Positions 1 through 8,420 of a stretch of DNA of 64,000 nt are shown piece by piece. The stretch lies in NCBI RefSeq assembly GCF_900113285.1, contig NZ_FOOT01000004.1:186001-250000 (forward strand). The letters are read 5' to 3'. Position numbers and translations under genes: made by a program. Within the stretch, counting starts at the first letter, position 1. Each line of letters starts with the position of its first letter. The notes below the pieces were generated by a model. The model was given only the letters and a program-made list of their open reading frames with translations. It was not told where the DNA came from and searched no databases. The stretch comes from Pontibacter chinhatensis. Lineage in GTDB: Bacteria; Bacteroidota; Bacteroidia; Cytophagales; Hymenobacteraceae.

Positions 1-1
1 T

Positions 2-217
2 GAGGTGTTTATGAACTTTGGCAAGCAGGTGAGGCAGAATATATTTGATCAGAATCGCGCCTATGGGGCTATTGGGTACAGGTTCAGCAATACCGCATCG
101 CTGGAGCTAGGTTACCTGCATCAGCTGGTGCAAAAGGCCAACGGCATCGTATTCGAGCACAACCACACGCTGCAAGTCAGCTTTTTCCATACGCTAGACT
201 TCTCGGGCAGGGAGTAA
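2..217 (+). CDS. DUF2490-family protein, C-terminal end (partial)
   Basis: The gene begins before the window; the reading frame is open from base 2 to the TAA at 215-217 and gives about 71 residues. The fragment has alternating polar and aromatic residues (GYRFSNTASLELGYLHQL, then a final VSFFHTLDF) typical of the last strands of a small outer-membrane beta barrel. This matches my memory of the C-terminus of DUF2490 proteins of Bacteroidota, whose function is unknown. A strong stem-loop follows directly. Family assignment from so short a piece is moderate. Confidence 0.6.
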   Translation, partial: EVFMNFGKQVRQNIFDQNRAYGAIGYRFSNTASLELGYLHQLVQKANGIVFEHNHTLQVSFFHTLDFSGRE

Positions 218-222
218 AATGC

Positions 223-258
223 AAGCGCCGCAAAGGCATTGCTGCTTTTGCGGCGCTT
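223..258. terminator. Rho-independent terminator, bidirectional
   Basis: Arms 223-234 and 246-258 (AAGCGCCGCAAA against TTTTGCGGCGCTT) form a 12-bp GC-rich stem with an 11-base loop. It lies between the stop of the DUF2490 gene (+) and the stop of the following minus-strand gene, so it can serve both. Confidence 0.75.
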
Positions 259-288
259 GTTCAGGGCATGTTATACTTCCCACTTTGC

Positions 289-678
289 TCAGGCTGCCAG
301 TTCCTCATGCAGCTCAAACCGATCTCTAAAATTCAGGAGTTGCTGCAACTGCTCCTCCGGCAGGCCAAACTTAAGGTGATCCTGCCTTAACTCTTCCCAT
401 GAGCTAAAAAGCTTCCAGGTTTCGGATCTGCTATAAATAGAGGCTTCGCGCTCGGTTAAGGCCCGCTCAGAGAATGCCTGCAGCTCCACATCCTCCTCGC
501 GCATAGGCACTGTCACCATGTCGGAGCAGCTGTTAAGCACCTCGATCACTTCTGCCTGACGCTCTTTGTTAGCCGGCAGATAGAAGTACCGCACCAGCGC
601 GATTCTCGTTCGAGGGTTGGGCGAAAGCATCATAGTAAAACTAATTTTGCGCCGCAGCAGTGTTGGCTGCCTTGGCAA
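289..678 (-). CDS. Hypothetical protein, 129 aa
   Basis: I do not recognise this protein. It is a soluble, charged, probably mainly helical protein with no signal peptide, membrane segment or cysteine. It is rich in Glu, Arg and Leu, and the C-terminal half (SWEELRQDHLKFGLPEEQLQ) looks like amphipathic helices. The ORF opens at ATG 676-678, but two consecutive ATGs at 631-633 and 628-630 could equally be the start; the residues before them are basic and may not be translated. It stands alone between a terminator and the promoter region of the bacilliredoxin gene. It could be a lineage-specific protein; coding status rests on ORF length and isolation. Confidence 0.55.
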   Translation of the reverse strand: MPRQPTLLRRKISFTMMLSPNPRTRIALVRYFYLPANKERQAEVIEVLNSCSDMVTVPMREEDVELQAFSERALTEREASIYSRSETWKLFSSWEELRQDHLKFGLPEEQLQQLLNFRDRFELHEELAA

Positions 679-891
679 ATTGCTGCACCAGGTGCAGTTG
701 TGTAATTTATAAGCATAATCCCAATTCAGGGGCCCTTTTCCACCTGAGCGGAAAAGTCATGGAGGGTTAAATTTCTTATACTTTAATCAGGATACAGAGG
801 TTTTGTATCGAATGCATTTACACGAAAAGGTACAAGAGTTCAGTTCAATTTTGCTATCCTGTGTTATGGCACCCCCCGCTAATGTTTGCGT

Positions 892-927
892 GTTTGCAAC
901 TTTTGTAACTGGTATTTGTTAACTTTG
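892..927 (+). promoter_or_regulatory. Bacteroidota-type promoter for the bacilliredoxin gene
   Basis: TAACTTTG at 920-927 is an exact match to the -7 consensus TAnnTTTG, and TTTG at 892-895 is a plausible -33 element 24 bases upstream. The ATG lies at 958, leaving a leader of about 25 bases. Confidence 0.55.
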
Positions 928-957
928 CAGTGTATTAACCTTTAACGCTGATTTATT

Positions 958-1377
958 ATGGCAATGTACCCTGAATATATGGTTGCCCCTATCCGTGAGG
1001 ATCTTACCTCTGCCGGTTTTGCGCAACTGATGACTCCTGAGGAAGTAGAGCAGGCAGTTAAGTCTGAAGGCACTGTACTGCTGGCCGTGAACTCTGTGTG
1101 CGGCTGTGCAGCTTCTAAGGCACGTCCTGCCGTTAAAATGGCTGTGGCTGCCTCTGATAAAAAGCCTGCCAAGCTGGTTACCGTTTTTGCCGGCATGGAG
1201 CAGGAGGCAACTGCCAAGGCCCGCGAGTTTATGCTGCCTTACCCGCCGTCGTCTCCTTCTATCGCCCTGTTCAAGGATGGTGAGTTGGTGCACATGATCG
1301 AGCGCTACCACATCGAGGGCAACGATCTGAACCGCGTGGTGGAGAACCTGCAGGGCGCATTTGAGGCTTATTGCTAA
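958..1377 (+). CDS. Bacilliredoxin, BrxA/BrxB (YphP/YqiW) family
   Basis: This small thioredoxin-fold protein (139 aa, usual family length) has the diagnostic CGC motif at residues 48-50 (NSVCGCAA) and a C-terminal cysteine as last residue, as family members do. In Firmicutes such proteins remove bacillithiol from oxidised protein thiols; many Bacteroidota also make bacillithiol, so a cytoplasmic de-bacillithiolating role is likely but inferred. The N-terminus MAMYPEYMVAPIREDL is typical, supporting the ATG at 958. It is monocistronic, with its own promoter and a long-stem terminator shared with purD. BrxA and BrxB cannot be told apart by eye. Confidence 0.9.
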   Translation: MAMYPEYMVAPIREDLTSAGFAQLMTPEEVEQAVKSEGTVLLAVNSVCGCAASKARPAVKMAVAASDKKPAKLVTVFAGMEQEATAKAREFMLPYPPSSPSIALFKDGELVHMIERYHIEGNDLNRVVENLQGAFEAYC

Positions 1378-1383
1378 GCTTCG

Positions 1384-1443
1384 CAAAGTATAAAAAGAGA
1401 GGGCCGGCAGATACATTCTGCCGGCCCTCTCTTTTTATACTTT
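1384..1443. terminator. Long-stem bidirectional terminator built on an inverted AAGTATA pair
   Basis: Arms of about 27 bases pair around a short loop at 1411-1417. Each arm starts with the over-represented AAGTATAAA motif and continues into AGAGAGGGCCGGCAG. It separates the convergent bacilliredoxin (+) and purD (-) genes. Confidence 0.85.
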
Positions 1444-1460
1444 CAACTGCAGTTTATACT

Positions 1461-2753
1461 TTACTGCACACGCTCCTTGCCTAAATCAAAGCCAATATCG
1501 CGGCGATAATAGCGCCCCTGCCAGGTAATAGCCTCTGCGGCTGCATTAGCCTTTGCCAGCGCCTCTTCCATGGTATCGCCCAGGGCAGTAACGGCAAACA
1601 CGCGGCCGCCATTATTGAGCAGCTTTCCGTTTACCATAGAGGTACCGGCATGGAACACCATCACGTCCTTCGGCACATTCTCCAGCCCCGAGATCTCCTT
1701 GCCCTTCTCATAGCCTTCCGGGTAACCGCCAGAGGCAAGTATAACGGTAGTGGCCGTGCGCGGGTCAACCTCCAGTTGGTACTCCCCTAGCGTATGGTCG
1801 TGCAGGGCTTTGAACATCATGAACAGGTCTGACTGGATTCGCGGAAGTATAGCCTCTGTCTCCGGGTCTCCCAGGCGCACATTATACTCAATCACGTAAG
1901 GGTCTCCGTTCACGTTCATCAGGCCGATAAACAGGAAGCCCGAGTAGTCGAGCTGCTCCTCCTGCATACCTCGCAGCGTTGGCTCTATCACGCGCTCCTT
2001 CACCTTTTGCATGAATACCTCATCAGCAAACGGAACGGGAGAGATAGCGCCCATGCCGCCTGTGTTCAGACCGCTGTCGCCCTCGCCAATGCGCTTGTAG
2101 TCTTTGGCCTCCGGCAGCAGCACGTATTCTTTGCCATCGGTCAGTATAAATACCGACACCTCAATGCCTTGCAGGTACTCCTCAATCACCACTTTGCTTC
2201 CGGCATTGCCAAAGCGCTTGTTGCGCAGCATAGCGTCCAGCGCATCGAAGCCTTCTTCGTAGTCCTGCGCGATAATCACGCCCTTGCCTGCTGCCAGGCC
2301 ATCGGCCTTTATCACTGCCGGGAAGCTTTGCTGCTTCAGGTACTCTACAGCCTCTTTGAACGTGTCCTCGGTAAAGGCCTGGTAGCGGGCGGTAGGGATG
2401 TTATACTTCTGCAGGAAAGCCTTGCAGTAGTCCTTGCTCCCCTCCAGCATGGCGGCGGCCTTTTTAGGACCTATCACCAGGATATGCTTCAGGTACTCCG
2501 ACTGGGCAAAATAATCATGTATACCCTCCACCAGCGAGTTCTCAGGCCCCACCACCATCATCATGATGTTGAAGTCAGCGGCAAACTTGCCCAGTTCCTC
2601 AAAGTCGTGGATATCCACGGCGGCCGTAGTATGGAACTCAGCGGTTCCGGCATTGCCGGGCGCTACAAACACCTGGTCGCAAAACTCGCTCTGGCTCAGT
2701 TTCCAGGCGATGGCATGCTCACGGGCGCCAGACCCTATCACAAGTACGTTCAT
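1461..2753 (-). CDS. purD: Phosphoribosylamine--glycine ligase (GAR synthetase)
   Basis: PurD performs the second step of de novo purine synthesis, joining phosphoribosylamine and glycine with ATP use in the cytoplasm. At 430 residues it has the usual length. The N-terminus MNVLVIGSGAREHAIAWKL carries the expected dinucleotide-like GSGAREHA motif. The ATP-grasp core follows, with KADGLAAGKGV near residue 140, the NTGGMGAISP loop and the metal-binding NVRLGDPETEAI segment. It stands alone here, not in a pur cluster, and faces the bacilliredoxin gene across a shared terminator. Several AAGTATA copies lie inside it. Identification is secure. Confidence 0.97.
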   Translation of the reverse strand: MNVLVIGSGAREHAIAWKLSQSEFCDQVFVAPGNAGTAEFHTTAAVDIHDFEELGKFAADFNIMMMVVGPENSLVEGIHDYFAQSEYLKHILVIGPKKAAAMLEGSKDYCKAFLQKYNIPTARYQAFTEDTFKEAVEYLKQQSFPAVIKADGLAAGKGVIIAQDYEEGFDALDAMLRNKRFGNAGSKVVIEEYLQGIEVSVFILTDGKEYVLLPEAKDYKRIGEGDSGLNTGGMGAISPVPFADEVFMQKVKERVIEPTLRGMQEEQLDYSGFLFIGLMNVNGDPYVIEYNVRLGDPETEAILPRIQSDLFMMFKALHDHTLGEYQLEVDPRTATTVILASGGYPEGYEKGKEISGLENVPKDVMVFHAGTSMVNGKLLNNGGRVFAVTALGDTMEEALAKANAAAEAITWQGRYYRRDIGFDLGKERVQ

Positions 2754-2802
2754 AAGTTAATCTCTTGTTGTTGATTGCTGTACTCTGAACTGCGAAGTTA
2801 TG

Positions 2803-3033
2803 AATTTATACTTGCCCTCGCAGCACAAAGTATAGTTTTATACTTTCCGCTGTCTATACTTTGCGCGTCAGCCTTATACTTTACACCGGTGCCGGATTTT
2901 TAAGGGCAAAGCAACCCGACTGGCCCGAAAAGCCATACATTATACTTTGCCTATACTTTCCTTTTCCTGCTACTTATACTTTATTTTAAATAAAAAGACC
3001 GCTGTAGGTATACAACGGTCTTCATTTATACTT
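2803..3033. repeat. Cluster of AAGTATA/TATACTT motifs in the purD-recQ gap
   Basis: The 302-bp gap upstream of purD holds nine copies of the heptamer in both orientations within about 230 bp, some as adjacent inverted pairs (around 2827-2846). No ORF is seen. The recQ terminator lies at its right end. Confidence 0.8.
2994..3022 (-). terminator. Probable recQ terminator
   Basis: Arms AAGACCG (2995-3001) and CGGTCTT (3016-3022), extended by TGT/ACA after one mismatch, lie 35 bases beyond the recQ stop. On the minus strand the hairpin is followed by a T-rich stretch. Confidence 0.6.
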
Positions 3034-3055
3034 TATGCTGTAGAGCGATCAACAA

Positions 3056-5236
3056 TTAGTTGGCATACTCGCTCAGGAACTTGATGCGCATCAGGCGCAG
3101 GTCCTCCTCGGTATAATCGTCGGTTCCGAGCTCCTTCACGGCCACGGCAATGTTGTCGGTGCTTGCCTGCATGAAGTACTCGTATATCTCCTCCTGGCGC
3201 TCGTGGTCCAGAATGTTATTGATATAGTAGTTCAGGTTCAGCTTGGTGCCTGAGTAGCAGATGTGCTCAATCTCTTCGATGAGCTCCTGCATGGTCAGAT
3301 CCTTGGCGGCGGCAATCTCCTCCAGGTCCACCTTTTTGTCAATCTGCTGGATGATGTAGATCTTGATCTTCGACTTGTTTACCGTCGTCTTCACCACCAC
3401 ATCGGCAGCGGTTACAATGTCGTTCTCCTCCACATACTTGCCGATCATGTCCAGGAACGGCTTACCGAACTTCTGCACCTTGCCCATGCCCACGCCGGCA
3501 ATATGCGCCAGTTCGTCGCGGGTAGTGGGGTAAACGGTGGCCATCTCCTTCAGCGACGGGTCCTGGAACAGCACGTAAGGCGGCAGTCCTTTCTCCTTAG
3601 CCAGCTTCTTGCGCAGGTTCTTGAGCATGTCGAACAGCACCTCGTCGTGGCCGGCAGCAGCCTGCGCCTCTTCCTTCTCCTCGTCCTCCTTCACTTCCTG
3701 GTCGTAATTATGGTCTTTGGTGAGCTGTACAGCGTGTGGTTTCTTGATAAACTCCTCCCCTTTCTGCGTCAGCTTTATCACCCCAAAGCTGTCAATATCC
3801 TTCTCCAGGAACTCCGACAGCAGGATCTGGCGCAGCACAGAGCTCCAGAACTGGGCGTCCTGCTCCTTGCCGGCGGCAAACACCTCCAGTTTGTCGTGGT
3901 CGTAGCTGGTAACGTATTGGTTGCGCAGGCCCGTGAGCACGTGCGTGATGTGGTCGATGCCAAAGCGCTCACCGGTTTGCTGCACGGCCTTCAGGGCTAG
4001 CAACACCTCGTTCTGCGCCTCAAAGCGCTCTTTCGGGTGCAAACAGTTATCGCAGAAACCGCAGTCCTTCTCAAAGGTCTCGCCGAAGTAGTGCAGCAGC
4101 TGCTTGCGGCGGCACACCGCCGAGTCGGCATAAGCAGCCATCTCCTGCAGCAGCAGCTTGGAGTTGTCGCGCTCGGTTACGGGCTTGTCCTTGTTAAACT
4201 TCTCCAGCTTCACGATGTCGTCGTAGCTGTAGAACATCACGCAGTCACCCTCCAGGCCATCGCGCCCGGCGCGGCCTGTTTCCTGATAGTAGCCCTCAAT
4301 GGACTTTGGTGTATCGTAGTGGATCACAAAGCGCACATCGGGCTTGTCGATGCCCATGCCAAAGGCAATGGTCGCCACAATCACATCCGCCTCCTCGTTC
4401 AGGAAAGCGTCCTGGTTGGCCATGCGCACATTGGCGTCAAGGCCGGCATGGTACGGCAGTGCCTTCACGTCGTTCACGCGCAGCAGCTCAGCGATTTCCT
4501 CCACCTTCTTGCGGCTCAGGCAATACACAATCCCGCTCTTGCCCTTGTTCTTCTTGACGTACTGGATCAGCTGCTTCTTGGTATTGTGCTTGGGGCGCAC
4601 CTCGTAATACAGGTTGGTGCGGTTAAACGACGACTTGAACACCGACGCCTCGTCCATCTGCAGGTTGCGCTGTATGTCGAGCTGCACCTTAGGCGTGGCC
4701 GTGGCCGTCAGGGCGATAATCGGCAGGTCGCCGATCTGGTCGATAATGCCACGGATGCGGCGGTACTCCGGGCGGAAGTCGTGGCCCCACTCCGAGATAC
4801 AGTGGGCTTCGTCTATGGCAACAAAAGATATGTTAGAGGCACGCAGGAACTCCACCGTGTCCTCCTTGGTGAGCGACTCCGGCGCCACGTACAGCAGCTT
4901 CACCTCGCCGGCCAGCGTCTCCTTCTTCACCTTATTCATCTCCGACTTAGAGAGTGTGGAGTTCAGGAACTGCGCATTCACGCCGAAGGCGTTTAGCTGG
5001 TCCACCTGGTTCTTCATCAGCGCAATAAGCGGAGAGATAACGATGGCTGTGCCCGGCAGCGACAGAGCAGGTAGTTGATAACACAACGACTTGCCCGCAC
5101 CTGTCGGCATAATCACGAAGGTGTTCTTGCCGTTGATAATGTTGTTTATTATCAGCTCCTGATTCCCTCTAAATTGATTATACCCAAAAACTTCTTTTAA
5201 TTTGTTTTTGAGATTTACCTCTTGTTGAATAGACAT
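3056..5236 (-). CDS. recQ: ATP-dependent DNA helicase RecQ
   Basis: RecQ is a 3'-5' superfamily 2 helicase acting in RecF-pathway recombination and repair. At 726 residues this is longer than E. coli RecQ (about 610). Visible motifs are Walker A GAGKS at 46-50, the DEAH box at 142-145 followed by CISEWGHDFRPEY, and the ATIAFGMGIDKPDVR and YYQETGRAGRDG motifs. The zinc-binding cysteines CRRKQLLHYF and CGFCDNC come next, then a winged-helix region and an HRDC domain near 560-630 (PPYVLFQDPSLKEMA). About 100 C-terminal residues follow, as often in Bacteroidota. The gene contains no AAGTATA copy although it is 2.2 kb long. It diverges from the KdsD-type gene across 65 bp. Confidence 0.96.
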   Translation of the reverse strand: MSIQQEVNLKNKLKEVFGYNQFRGNQELIINNIINGKNTFVIMPTGAGKSLCYQLPALSLPGTAIVISPLIALMKNQVDQLNAFGVNAQFLNSTLSKSEMNKVKKETLAGEVKLLYVAPESLTKEDTVEFLRASNISFVAIDEAHCISEWGHDFRPEYRRIRGIIDQIGDLPIIALTATATPKVQLDIQRNLQMDEASVFKSSFNRTNLYYEVRPKHNTKKQLIQYVKKNKGKSGIVYCLSRKKVEEIAELLRVNDVKALPYHAGLDANVRMANQDAFLNEEADVIVATIAFGMGIDKPDVRFVIHYDTPKSIEGYYQETGRAGRDGLEGDCVMFYSYDDIVKLEKFNKDKPVTERDNSKLLLQEMAAYADSAVCRRKQLLHYFGETFEKDCGFCDNCLHPKERFEAQNEVLLALKAVQQTGERFGIDHITHVLTGLRNQYVTSYDHDKLEVFAAGKEQDAQFWSSVLRQILLSEFLEKDIDSFGVIKLTQKGEEFIKKPHAVQLTKDHNYDQEVKEDEEKEEAQAAAGHDEVLFDMLKNLRKKLAKEKGLPPYVLFQDPSLKEMATVYPTTRDELAHIAGVGMGKVQKFGKPFLDMIGKYVEENDIVTAADVVVKTTVNKSKIKIYIIQQIDKKVDLEEIAAAKDLTMQELIEEIEHICYSGTKLNLNYYINNILDHERQEEIYEYFMQASTDNIAVAVKELGTDDYTEEDLRLMRIKFLSEYAN

Positions 5237-5301
5237 GAAATCTTAAAAAAATAATTCTTGTTGCACGCACTCCTGAAAGGGTGCCCTAACACAAATTTAA
5301 C

Positions 5302-6273
5302 TTGAATCTCCCTAATAATATAGCCCTTACCGCAAAAAAAGTATTAACCGCCGAAGCCGAGGCAATCGCCAGACTGGCGGATTTTATCGACGAAAGTTTT
5401 ATTAATTGCGTTGAAGCCATTTTGCAGACCAGAGGTCGCGTTGTGGTGACGGGCATCGGTAAAAGCGCGAATATAGCCCAAAAAATCGTAGCAACCCTAA
5501 ACTCCACCGGCACACCCGCTCTTTTCATGCACGCCGCCGACGCCATCCACGGTGATTTAGGCATGATTCAGCCGGAGGACTTCGTTATCTGCATCTCCAA
5601 AAGCGGCAACACGCCTGAAATTAAGGTACTTGTACCTTTGCTTAAGCGCAAAGGTTCCAGACTGGCAGCCCTTGTTAGCAGCACCGACTCTTACCTGGCA
5701 CAGAGCGCTGATTTTATACTTAATGCCAACGTGGAGCGCGAGGCTTGCCCGCATAACCTGGCCCCCACCACCAGCACCACGGCGGCCCTTGCCCTGGGCG
5801 ATGCGCTGGCCGTGAGCCTGCTGGAGGCACGCGGCTTTAGCAGTGCGGATTTTGCCACCCTGCACCCGGGCGGCTCGCTGGGCAAGCGCCTTTACCTGAA
5901 GGTGGAGGATATTTATACCCAAAACGAGGCGCCCTGCGTAAAGGAGAACGCCACGCTGCGGGAGGTTATTATTGAAATTTCGTCTAAGCGCCTGGGGGCC
6001 ACGGCTGTCGTTAGCAACGACTCAGAGAAATTGGTGGGTATCATTACCGACGGGGACCTGCGCCGCATGCTGAACAAGTATGAAAAAGTAGAAGGACTCA
6101 CGGCCGCCGACATCATGACGCCGTCTCCGCTTACCATAGAACCTGAAAACTATGCGGCCGAGGCCATGGCCAGAATGCAGGCAAAAAGTATAACGCAACT
6201 CATTGTCACAAAATCAGGTAAATTCGAGGGCTTTATCCACCTCCATGATTTACTAAAAGAAGGACTCGTATAA
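5302..6273 (+). CDS. kdsD: KpsF/GutQ-type arabinose-5-phosphate isomerase
   Basis: This enzyme interconverts ribulose 5-phosphate and arabinose 5-phosphate, the precursor of Kdo in lipopolysaccharide. At 323 residues it has the family length, with an N-terminal SIS domain (RVVVTGIGKSANIAQKIVAT, then CISKSGNTPE) and two C-terminal CBS domains from about residue 200. The HPGGSLGKRL segment linking the domains is diagnostic. The start is TTG at 5302: an in-frame stop lies five codons upstream, no in-frame ATG is near, and MNLPNNIALTAKKVL fits the family N-terminus. It is followed after 1 base by the guanylyltransferase gene, so the two are co-transcribed. The TTG start may limit translation. Confidence 0.92.
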   Translation: MNLPNNIALTAKKVLTAEAEAIARLADFIDESFINCVEAILQTRGRVVVTGIGKSANIAQKIVATLNSTGTPALFMHAADAIHGDLGMIQPEDFVICISKSGNTPEIKVLVPLLKRKGSRLAALVSSTDSYLAQSADFILNANVEREACPHNLAPTTSTTAALALGDALAVSLLEARGFSSADFATLHPGGSLGKRLYLKVEDIYTQNEAPCVKENATLREVIIEISSKRLGATAVVSNDSEKLVGIITDGDLRRMLNKYEKVEGLTAADIMTPSPLTIEPENYAAEAMARMQAKSITQLIVTKSGKFEGFIHLHDLLKEGLV

Positions 6274-6274
6274 C

Positions 6275-7351
6275 ATGAACAACAACACCTATGTGGTGAT
6301 TATGGCCGGCGGCATCGGAAGCCGCTTCTGGCCCTACAGCCGCACGAACTACCCCAAACAGTTCCATGACGTACTGGGCATCGGCCAAAGTATGCTACAG
6401 ACCACCGTGCAGCGATTTGCAGGCATCTGCCCCCCCGAGAACCTCTTCGTGGTTACCAACCGCGACTACGAGGCGCTGGTGAAGGAGCAGCTCCCCGAAT
6501 TCTCGGACAACCAGATTCTGCTGGAGCCCGTGGGGCGCAACACCGCCCCGTGCATCGCCTACGCCTCGTACAAAATCGCGCAGCTTAACCCCAAGGCCAA
6601 CCTGGTGGTAACCCCGGCTGACCACGTGGTGCTGAAGCAGGATGTGTTTACGGAAGTGGTGAACGATGCACTGGCAGCCGCCGACAAAGACGATGTGCTG
6701 ATAACGCTGGGCATTACCCCAAGCCGCCCCGATACGGGCTTTGGCTACATCCAGTACATCGACGATGAGCAGTCGAAGATAAAGAAGGTAAAAACCTTCA
6801 CTGAGAAGCCCAACCTGGAGCTGGCCCAGATGTTCCTGGAGAGCGGCGACTTTGTCTGGAACTCGGGCATCTTTATCTGGAATGTGCAGAGCATCCTCAG
6901 GGCGTTCCACCAGTACCTGCCGGAGGTATCGGAAGTGTTTGAGGAGGGCATCAAAACGTACAACACCCCTCAGGAGCATAATTTCATTACCAGAGCCTAC
7001 TCCCACTGCCGCAACATTTCCATTGACTACGGTATCATGGAGAAGGTGGACAACGTGTATGTGCTGCTGGCCGACATCGGCTGGTCTGACCTAGGCACGT
7101 GGAACTCGCTTTACACGATAAACGAGAAGGATGGGAACGGCAACGTGATAGACGGCAATGTGATGCTTTACGACACGACAGGCTGCATCGTTAAAACGCC
7201 TAAAAACCGCCTGGTGGTGCTACAGGGCATGCAGGACTTTATTGTGGCCGAGCATGACAACGTGCTCATGATCTGCAGACGAGAAGAGGAGCAGAAAGTG
7301 AAGGACTTTGTAGCCGACGCCAAATCCAGAAAGGACGGAGACTTTATCTAA
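6275..7351 (+). CDS. manC: Mannose-1-phosphate guanylyltransferase
   Basis: The enzyme makes GDP-mannose from mannose 1-phosphate and GTP, feeding surface polysaccharide or glycoprotein synthesis. The N-terminal pyrophosphorylase signature is clear (MAGGIGSRFWPYSR at 10-23, with PKQF next). Also present are LEPVGRNTAPCIAYAS, TPADHVV and the FTEKPN motif. At 358 residues it is the short form without the fused C-terminal phosphomannose isomerase domain. It starts 1 base after the isomerase stop and ends before a 24-bp perfect-stem terminator. Pairing with a Kdo-pathway isomerase suggests an envelope-sugar operon. Confidence 0.94.
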   Translation: MNNNTYVVIMAGGIGSRFWPYSRTNYPKQFHDVLGIGQSMLQTTVQRFAGICPPENLFVVTNRDYEALVKEQLPEFSDNQILLEPVGRNTAPCIAYASYKIAQLNPKANLVVTPADHVVLKQDVFTEVVNDALAAADKDDVLITLGITPSRPDTGFGYIQYIDDEQSKIKKVKTFTEKPNLELAQMFLESGDFVWNSGIFIWNVQSILRAFHQYLPEVSEVFEEGIKTYNTPQEHNFITRAYSHCRNISIDYGIMEKVDNVYVLLADIGWSDLGTWNSLYTINEKDGNGNVIDGNVMLYDTTGCIVKTPKNRLVVLQGMQDFIVAEHDNVLMICRREEEQKVKDFVADAKSRKDGDFI

Positions 7352-7362
7352 GCTCAACTCGA

Positions 7363-7556
7363 AGTATAACTTGTAAAGTATAAAAGAGAAAGGGAAGCTG
7401 GCATCAAACCGGCTTCCCTTTCTCTTTTATACTTTGCTACAGCAGCTCTGAGTGAAGTATAAAATCCCTCATAAGCTCTTATACTTTGCGGATTACGCAC
7501 TTCGTAGACTTTATACTTTGGGTAAGTATAAATTTATACTTTCTGCTGCTATACTT
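7363..7556. repeat. AAGTATA/TATACTT cluster downstream of manC
   Basis: Nine copies in both orientations occur in about 195 bp between the convergent manC (+) and rlmB (-) genes, including the two in the terminator stem. Spacing is irregular, so it is not a simple tandem array. Confidence 0.8.
7375..7435 (+). terminator. Terminator with 24-bp perfect stem ending in AAGTATA pairs
   Basis: Arms 7375-7398 and 7412-7435 are perfectly complementary. The outer 9 bases are the AAAGTATAA motif on one side and its complement on the other. It directly follows the manC stop. Confidence 0.85.
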
Positions 7557-7577
7557 CTTATGCTGTCTGTGCTGCGC

Positions 7578-8420
7578 TTACATAGGCTCCAGCTTATTCA
7601 GGCTGGAGTACCCGCTGTCCTTGAGGCGCTGGCGCATAGCTTCGTAAAGTATAATGCCCGTAGCCACCGACACGTTCAGGGAACCGATTTGCCCCATCAG
7701 CGGAATGCGCAGCCTCACGTCGGCGCGCTTCAGGTACTCCGGCGAAATGCCGTCCTCCTCACTGCCCATCAGTATAGCCGTAGGGCCTACCATATCCACA
7801 CCGAGGTCAGTTAGCAGGTGCTCTGTTTTCTCAGTACAGGCAACCACCTGAAAACCGTAGTCTTTCAGGTAATCGAGCGTTTCCTTCAGGTTTGGCTCGC
7901 GACACACTGGCACCAGGTTCAGGGCTCCGGCGGAGGTCTTCATGGCATCGGCATTTATCTGCGCCCCGCCCCGGCTTGGAATCACGATGGCATGCACGCC
8001 CATGCACTCTGCGTTACGGGCGATGGAGCCAAAGTTACGCACATCGGTTACGCGGTCCAGAATGAGCAGCAGCGGGTTTACGCCCTGCTCAAAAAGTGCC
8101 GTCACAATCTCGCTCAGCGGCTGGTACGTAATCGGGGAAATCAGGGCCACAGCCCCCTGGTGGTTCTTGCGCGTCAGGTTGTTGAGTTTCTCCACGGGCA
8201 CTGTCACCACAGGTACCTCACGCCCTTTTGCCAGTTTTACAATCTCATCGGTGGTGGGATTCCGGGCGCCTCGCAGCAGGAAAATCTTCTCCAGTTCCTT
8301 TCCGGCCATCAGCGCCTCCAGTATGGGGCGCGAACCGAAAATCATTTCGCTCTTTTCTTCTTTCGGGCCTCTGGCAACTCCAAAGCGGTTGCCTACAAAT
8401 TTGTCTTTCCTGCTCTCCAT
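7578..8420 (-). CDS. rlmB: 23S rRNA (guanosine-2251-2'-O)-methyltransferase RlmB
   Basis: SpoU/TrmH-family enzyme that methylates G2251 in the peptidyl-transferase loop of 23S rRNA using SAM. The N-terminal substrate-binding domain starts with MIFGSRPILEAL near residue 26. The three knot motifs are present: RVTDVRNFGSIARNAE, MGSEEDGIS and IGSLNVSVATGI. At 280 residues it is slightly longer than E. coli RlmB because of a 25-residue basic N-terminal extension (MESRKDKFVGNRFG). Its start lies inside the 3' end of the GWxTD gene (28-base overlap), suggesting translational coupling. The exact methylation site is inferred from the family. Confidence 0.9.
   Translation of the reverse strand: MESRKDKFVGNRFGVARGPKEEKSEMIFGSRPILEALMAGKELEKIFLLRGARNPTTDEIVKLAKGREVPVVTVPVEKLNNLTRKNHQGAVALISPITYQPLSEIVTALFEQGVNPLLLILDRVTDVRNFGSIARNAECMGVHAIVIPSRGGAQINADAMKTSAGALNLVPVCREPNLKETLDYLKDYGFQVVACTEKTEHLLTDLGVDMVGPTAILMGSEEDGISPEYLKRADVRLRIPLMGQIGSLNVSVATGIILYEAMRQRLKDSGYSSLNKLEPM

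Noticed and set aside
2830-2960. TATACTTTG as simply the -7 promoter TAnnTTTG
   Set aside because: The motif has one extra base between TA and TTTG, occurs inside genes in both orientations and often lacks TTTG. Real -7 elements here (such as TATCTTTG) are distinct.
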